A stretch of 18,350 bases of DNA, taken from positions 1 through 18,350 of the forward strand of contig RPRC01000143.1 of the NCBI GenBank assembly GCA_003857395.1, in the 5' to 3' direction. Below, piece after piece: positions 14,532 through 18,350 of the stretch. The first letter of the stretch is position 1; each line of letters opens with the position of its first letter. The notes beneath the pieces were generated by a model that was not told where the DNA came from, ran no database searches, and saw only the letters and a list, made by a program, of their open reading frames with translations. The stretch comes from Geobacter sp. (lineage in GTDB: Bacteria; Desulfobacterota; Desulfuromonadia; Geobacterales; Geobacteraceae). The position numbers were made by a program, and so were the translations under genes.

Positions 14532-15470
14532 ATGAAGGCAACGAGGGACGCCTACGGCGAGATGCTTGCACAGCTAGGCGAGGAAAATAAAAATATTGTC
14601 GTACTCGATGCGGATCTGTCCGGTTCAACCAAGACCGCCGTTTTTGCCAAGAAATTTCCAGAGCGATTCTTTAATATGGGAATTGCCGAAGCCAATATGG
14701 TGGGGACCGCTGCCGGGCTTGCAGCCGCAGGAAAAATTCCCTTTGTCTCGACTTTTGCCATTTTTGCCGCAGGACGCGCCTGGGAACAGATTCGGCAATC
14801 GGTAGCCTATCCAAAGGCAAACGTCAAGATTGTCCCCACCCACGGTGGAGTAACCGTTGGCGAGGATGGGGGCTCTCACCAATCGGTGGAAGATATTGCT
14901 ATCATGCGCGCAATTCCTAATATGACAGTCATTGTTCCGGCCGACGCCGCTGATACACGCGGAGCCGTCGCTGCCGCGGCAGCCCACAAGGGACCGGTCT
15001 ATATCCGTCTTGGGCGCAACAAGGTCCCTTCGATATTTCCGGACAATTATCAATTCATCATAGGCAAAGGATGTGAACTCTCTGCCGGTACAGACATGAC
15101 CTTTATCACAACGGGCATCATGACAGCACAGGCACTTCAAGCCGCGTCCCTGTTGGAAAAGGAAGGAATATCCGCTCGCGTCATTCACATTGCGACGATA
15201 AAACCACTTGACCAGGAAATCATTCTCACTGCGGCCAAAGAAACCGGAGCGATCGTAACTGCCGAGGAACATTCCGTAATCGGCGGGCTCGGATCTGCCG
15301 TTGCGGAGTTTCTCGCGGAACATCACCCAACCGTGATCAAAAGAGTTGGGGTCCATGACCGCTTCGGGACGTCCGGAAAAGCGGAAGAACTGCTTAAATA
15401 TTTCGGCCTTACCCCTGAAGACCTTGTCGAAGCGGCAAAGGAAGTTCTTGCAAAGAAGCAGACGGCGTAA
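14532..15470 (+). CDS. Transketolase, C-terminal subunit
   Basis: This 312-residue protein holds the pyrimidine-binding and C-terminal domains. MGIAEANMVGTAAGLA (about 55-70) carries the catalytic glutamate that activates thiamine diphosphate. THGGVTVGEDGGSHQSVED (about 105-123) is typical of transketolase and deoxyxylulose-phosphate-synthase halves. GAGAGGAAG lies eight bases before the ATG. Together with the upstream gene it completes one transketolase of about 587 residues, shorter than the 660-residue E. coli enzyme. It is followed by tandem hairpins with a T-run, so the operon probably ends here. Confidence 0.92.
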   Translation: MKATRDAYGEMLAQLGEENKNIVVLDADLSGSTKTAVFAKKFPERFFNMGIAEANMVGTAAGLAAAGKIPFVSTFAIFAAGRAWEQIRQSVAYPKANVKIVPTHGGVTVGEDGGSHQSVEDIAIMRAIPNMTVIVPADAADTRGAVAAAAAHKGPVYIRLGRNKVPSIFPDNYQFIIGKGCELSAGTDMTFITTGIMTAQALQAASLLEKEGISARVIHIATIKPLDQEIILTAAKETGAIVTAEEHSVIGGLGSAVAEFLAEHHPTVIKRVGVHDRFGTSGKAEELLKYFGLTPEDLVEAAKEVLAKKQTA

Positions 15471-15524
15471 ACCTCCCGCAAGGTATTCCCGATGCCGGCA
15501 GACAGAAAAGCACCAGCGAAATAC

Positions 15525-15585
15525 TACAGGGCAGAGGAAAACACCCCCTGCCCTGTAACGCATCGTCCCAATGGTGCCCTTTTTT
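15525..15585 (+). terminator. Tandem hairpins with T-run after the transketolase genes
   Basis: The first hairpin pairs TACAGGGCAG (15525-15534) with CTGCCCTGTA (15548-15557). The second pairs GCATCGT (15560-15566) with ATGGTGC (15571-15577), including two G-U pairs, and is followed by a run of six T at 15580-15585. The second fits an intrinsic terminator for the rightward operon. The first is nearly palindromic and could also serve the leftward DUF362 gene, which ends at 15588. Confidence 0.7.
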
Positions 15586-15587
15586 GT

Positions 15588-16694
15588 TCAGAGAGTAACC
15601 AGTTCGTACCTTCTTGTACCTAATCCCAGTTTTTCTGCATGATTAAGCTGAATAGCCCAGTCAATGGCAGGATACACCCCTCTGAATTTATCCTCTCCCG
15701 GCTCAAACCCACCTTGTAAGGCCGTATTCCGGTTTCCCGGAGCGGCATTTACCAAATCCGCACACGCCTGATCAAGAGCCACAGGGTCTGTTGAGGCACA
15801 GACACCGATGTCGTTTACAATCGGGGCATCTGCGTGGCCATAACAGTCACAGGCAGGAGAAACCTGGGTGATGAAGTTCAGGAACAGTGATGACCTTTCC
15901 TTGCCCAGCACCGCACCATATGCATACTCGGCCATCTTTTTCATAAGCACTGATGCTGCCTCATTCCATTGAACCGTAACTGCCTTGCAGGGGCAGAATG
16001 AAACACAGCGACCACATCCAGCACAAAGATCCGGATCAATGCGGGCGCCTTCGGATGTGACAACAATTGCGTCATGAGCGCAGGCTTTGAGGCAGGCTCC
16101 ACAAGCAGTACATAAATTGCCATTCACAACCGGAGCCAGTGTAGAATGTTGCTGAAGTTTTCCCTGCCGGTTCGAACATCCCATACCGAGGTTTTTCAAA
16201 GCCCCGCCAAAACCTGTCAGTTCATGGCATTTGAAATGGGAAACAACAACAAGCGAATCAGCCTCGACAATTTCTGCCGCGATCTTGACAGTATCAAATA
16301 TTTCACCAGTAATTGGCACCTCAACCGCTGACTGCCCTCGCAAACCGTCACACATTATAAGCGGAGCTCCAACGACAGCATAGGCAAAGCCATTTTCTAC
16401 CGCACAGGTCAAGGCCGCAACCGCGTTTTTTCGCTCACCAGGATAGAGTGTCGAGGAATCGGTAAGAAACGGAAGACCACCAGATTTTTTTATTTCTTCC
16501 ACCACTCTGCGGATAAAAACTGGACGAACAAACGCATGATTACCCTTTTCGCCGAAGTGAAGCTTCACCGCAACCAGATCGCCAGAACCCACGACGTCTG
16601 GCAGCCCGCATTTTTGCATGAGTTTGCTGATTTTGTCGAAGAGATTTCCGTCTTTTGAGGTTCTCATATCAGAAAAATATACAGTGCTCGGCAT
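15588..16694 (-). CDS. DUF362-domain protein with two [4Fe-4S] clusters
   Basis: This 368-residue cytosolic protein has a DUF362 domain (about 40-180) followed by two ferredoxin-type motifs, C195/C198/C201/C205 and C224/C227/C230/C234. A further C-terminal part carries a segment IGVCASTDPVALDQACADLVN typical of the family. The first motif ends CAHD instead of the usual CP; the second ends CPCK, with an additional cysteine at 236. Function is not established; such proteins are common in anaerobes as putative low-potential electron carriers or sensors. The ATG at 16694 is supported by GGAGG six bases upstream. It lies alone, with a palindromic element upstream. Confidence 0.85.
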   Translation of the reverse strand: MPSTVYFSDMRTSKDGNLFDKISKLMQKCGLPDVVGSGDLVAVKLHFGEKGNHAFVRPVFIRRVVEEIKKSGGLPFLTDSSTLYPGERKNAVAALTCAVENGFAYAVVGAPLIMCDGLRGQSAVEVPITGEIFDTVKIAAEIVEADSLVVVSHFKCHELTGFGGALKNLGMGCSNRQGKLQQHSTLAPVVNGNLCTACGACLKACAHDAIVVTSEGARIDPDLCAGCGRCVSFCPCKAVTVQWNEAASVLMKKMAEYAYGAVLGKERSSLFLNFITQVSPACDCYGHADAPIVNDIGVCASTDPVALDQACADLVNAAPGNRNTALQGGFEPGEDKFRGVYPAIDWAIQLNHAEKLGLGTRRYELVTL

Positions 16695-16744
16695 GGAAGG
16701 CCTCCAGATGATTTAGTTGCGAAGTATATGAAAGGTCTGTTGTA

Positions 16745-16910
16745 CAGGAGCCTGTCGGACTTAGAAAATCGAAGCGAAAATTCGGCTGGACGAGGACAGA
16801 TTACGTCGGTTTTTCAGGGCAATAGTTGTTCTATTGACCAAAAATGTGGCGAAATATGGCCCGTCCAAACGGATTTGCTGCAGATTCACCCTAAGCCCGA
16901 CAGGCTCCTG
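16745..16910. mobile_element. 166-bp palindromic element with 19-bp inverted ends (MITE-like)
   Basis: The left end CAGGAGCCTGTCGGACTTA (16745-16763) and the right end TAAGCCCGACAGGCTCCTG (16892-16910) are inverted copies with 18 of 19 bases matching. Weaker complementarity continues inward, including TGGACGAGG at 16787-16795 against GCCCGTCCA at 16859-16867. The unpaired centre is about 60 bp and contains no gene. TACA lies outside each end, with three extra bases (GAG) on the right, so a TA target duplication is only weakly supported. This structure is that of a non-autonomous transposon relic or a large RNA hairpin. It lies in the 239-bp gap between the amidotransferase and DUF362 genes; no other feature is seen in that gap apart from a TATACT -10-like box near 16725 on the minus strand. 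Confidence 0.6.
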
Positions 16911-16933
16911 GAGTACAAAAAAATGGGCGAATC

Positions 16934-17620
16934 TCAACGAAGCAACTGAGCTATGCGGAGGAAATTTTCGAGGAGTTTACGAGATACTGCAAAGTACTCA
17001 TCTTCTGCTCGGAGAAAATCTTCCATGATCCGAGTAGGGTCATGACCATCACCGAAACTCTCTATCCAGGAACTGACGATGCTTCTCGTAACTTCCGGGT
17101 GAAATTGAAGTCCGTAGTGGTTGGCACCATGGCGGAAAGCCTGGGATGAGCAGACGGGGGAAGAGGCAAGACAGACAGCGCCAACAGGAATTTCAAAACT
17201 GTCATTATGCCACTGAAAGGTAGTGAAGACTCGTGGTACATCGTAAAAAAACGGGTCTGAGGTCGCTGATTCCGGCACAGCAACAGAATGAAGCCCCATT
17301 TCTCCATTTCTTTGCGAATGGACCGGCGCACCAAGAACATCCGCCAACAACTGCCCCCCCAAACAAATACCCAGAAGCGGCACGTCTTTCAAAACTGCCT
17401 GTTGAATTAATGTTCTTACTGCCAGGAGATAGGGATAACGACAGCTATCAAGAACCCCCATGGCCCCGCCCAATATAACGAGTGCGGAAATATCGGAAAT
17501 GGAGGGCAGTGTTTCTCCTGAATAAGGCCTGACGATTTGAAAAGGAATCTTAAATTCGCTAAACCACGCAAGCAAATTACCTGCAGGGACTTCCTGGTCA
17601 TTTTGTATCAGAGTGAGCAT
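16934..17620 (-). CDS. Class I glutamine amidotransferase-like protein (GMP synthase amidotransferase family)
   Basis: This 228-residue cytosolic protein has the triad of class I amidotransferases: nucleophile C86 in GICLGGQ, H174 and E176 in FHPE. An oxyanion-type ILGGAMG segment (49-55) is also present. Members hydrolyse glutamine to feed ammonia to partner enzymes, or act as gamma-glutamyl hydrolases on other substrates such as polyamine conjugates. As a stand-alone copy without an adjacent synthetase its substrate is unclear. The start is unsure: the ATG at 17620 and the in-frame TTG at 17632 both lack a good ribosome-binding site. It lies about 140 bases after the MOSC gene on the same strand. 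Confidence 0.8.
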   Translation of the reverse strand: MLTLIQNDQEVPAGNLLAWFSEFKIPFQIVRPYSGETLPSISDISALVILGGAMGVLDSCRYPYLLAVRTLIQQAVLKDVPLLGICLGGQLLADVLGAPVHSQRNGEMGLHSVAVPESATSDPFFYDVPRVFTTFQWHNDSFEIPVGAVCLASSPVCSSQAFRHGANHYGLQFHPEVTRSIVSSWIESFGDGHDPTRIMEDFLRAEDEYFAVSRKLLENFLRIAQLLR

Positions 17621-17758
17621 CGGCGTATTCAAGGCAGTTGAAATTCGGTCCCAAGGCTAGAAGCTGTTATATTCTGACCACTTTGGAACAGCAACCTGCC
17701 CCCAGGATATGTGGAAAAATGATTAAGGGTGTAACAATCGACTCTCGGAGGCACAAAA

Positions 17759-18208
17759 TCAGTTGCTGGAATCGTCCGACACAATTTCAATACGATCATT
17801 TGTCCTGACAATCCCACCGCGCAGGACTTTGACAAAAATACCCTCGCGGGGCATTACACAATCACCTGCTTGCTGATAAATCGCGCAGCGTGTATGGCAC
17901 TCTTTTCCGATCTGCGTAACCTCATTCAGGGTTTCGCCAATCACAAGCTTTGTACCAATTGGCAGAGAAGGCAGATCTATCCCCTCGGTGGTAATATTCT
18001 CGGCAAAATCACCGGTTGTGACGTCGAGCCCTTTTGCTTGCATCTTTTTGATACTTTCCAGAGCAAGCAGGCTAATCTGGCGATGCCAGTCTCCTGCATG
18101 AGCGTCTCCAACTATCCCATGATTTTCACGGAACATTACCTCAGATACAGGTTTTTTTCGCTCGCCCTTCTGTGCACTACTACATACAGCAACAACTTTA
18201 CCAGGCAT
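17759..18208 (-). CDS. MOSC-domain protein
   Basis: This 149-residue protein is a stand-alone MOSC (molybdenum cofactor sulfurase C-terminal) domain. Visible family segments are GIVGDAHAGDWHRQISLLALES (in part 31-52), TGDFAENI (65-72) and IGKECHTRCAIY (100-111) with the conserved cysteine expected to act in sulfur handling or cofactor binding (C104 or C108). Proteins of this type act on pterin-molybdenum cofactors or detoxify N-hydroxylated compounds in other contexts. GGAG lies about ten bases before the ATG at 18208. It shares a divergent gap with a gene that begins just beyond the right edge. No molybdopterin-synthesis genes are visible nearby, so a direct partner is not shown. Confidence 0.85.
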   Translation of the reverse strand: MPGKVVAVCSSAQKGERKKPVSEVMFRENHGIVGDAHAGDWHRQISLLALESIKKMQAKGLDVTTGDFAENITTEGIDLPSLPIGTKLVIGETLNEVTQIGKECHTRCAIYQQAGDCVMPREGIFVKVLRGGIVRTNDRIEIVSDDSSN

Positions 18209-18335
18209 ACAATTAGCTCTCCAGTGTTATTTAGACATAATGGTTGTCAGTTAAAGATCAAAAGCTAAAAAGACCTGCCATCCTTGCAAACGTGGGTTAT
18301 GCTGTAGAGAGTCAAATCAACTACGGCGCAGAGCC

Positions 18336-18350
18336 ACAACCAAGGAGGCA
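18336..18350 (+). promoter_or_regulatory. Likely ribosome-binding site of a rightward gene starting past the window
   Basis: AAGGAGG lies at the very end of the window on the plus strand in a gap that is otherwise empty (18209-18350), divergent from the MOSC gene. A start codon would be expected within about ten bases outside. No convincing promoter was found ahead of it. Confidence 0.35.

Noticed and set aside
14625..15563. A 312-residue minus-strand open frame
   Set aside because: It is antisense to the transketolase C-half and shows low-complexity, motif-free sequence.
1..18350. CRISPR array, tRNA or rRNA genes
   Set aside because: No regularly spaced direct repeats, cloverleaf sequences or rRNA segments were recognised.

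Overview
The window looks like chromosomal DNA of an anaerobic, cytochrome-rich bacterium close to the Geobacter/Desulfuromonas group (Desulfuromonadota). This is an inference from gene content: a small membrane-anchored c-type cytochrome with two haem sites, an activase/dehydratase pair of the 2-hydroxyacyl-CoA dehydratase family, an archaeal-type isopropylmalate dehydratase pair, a two-subunit transketolase, a ferredoxin-like DUF362 protein and a methionine synthase without its reactivation domain. GC content is moderate, genes are tightly packed with many ATGA/GTGA overlaps, and there are no tRNA, rRNA or CRISPR loci.

Layout. 1-1718 (minus): leuC followed by the start of leuD, which runs off the left edge. 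Transcribed away from it is a LOG-family nucleotide phosphoribohydrolase (1985-3013, plus), then a cold-shock protein (3350-3550, plus) with a strong extended -10 promoter, a long structured leader and a clear intrinsic terminator. 8952-3632 (minus) is a compact run of six genes: a small three-helix membrane protein, a single-subunit HgdB/FldC-like dehydratase, its ATP-dependent activase, a diheme cytochrome, a small zinc metallopeptidase, and RecG with an extra SpoVT/AbrB-like N-terminal domain. 9186-13116 (plus) is murI, a GerMN-domain protein and a short metH, joined by ATGA overlaps and driven by a good sigma-70 promoter at 9072-9101. 13246-15470 (plus) holds a conserved protein of unknown function and the two halves of a split transketolase, ended by tandem hairpins and a T-run. 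15588-18208 (minus) holds a DUF362 iron-sulfur protein, a class I glutamine amidotransferase and a MOSC-domain protein. Between the first two of these lies a 166-bp palindromic element resembling a MITE.

How the genes work together. Most are housekeeping genes: leucine biosynthesis, peptidoglycan precursor D-glutamate, methionine synthesis, the pentose-phosphate pathway and recombination. The part most worth attention is the minus-strand redox cluster at 6578-8952. It combines an ATP-driven electron-injection activase, one lone dehydratase-type iron-sulfur subunit, a membrane protein and a membrane-anchored cytochrome. It does not match the standard two-subunit dehydratases and its substrate cannot be read from the sequence. 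Other points are the AbrB-RecG fusion, the MITE-like repeat, and a cold-shock leader with mutually exclusive base-pairing options.
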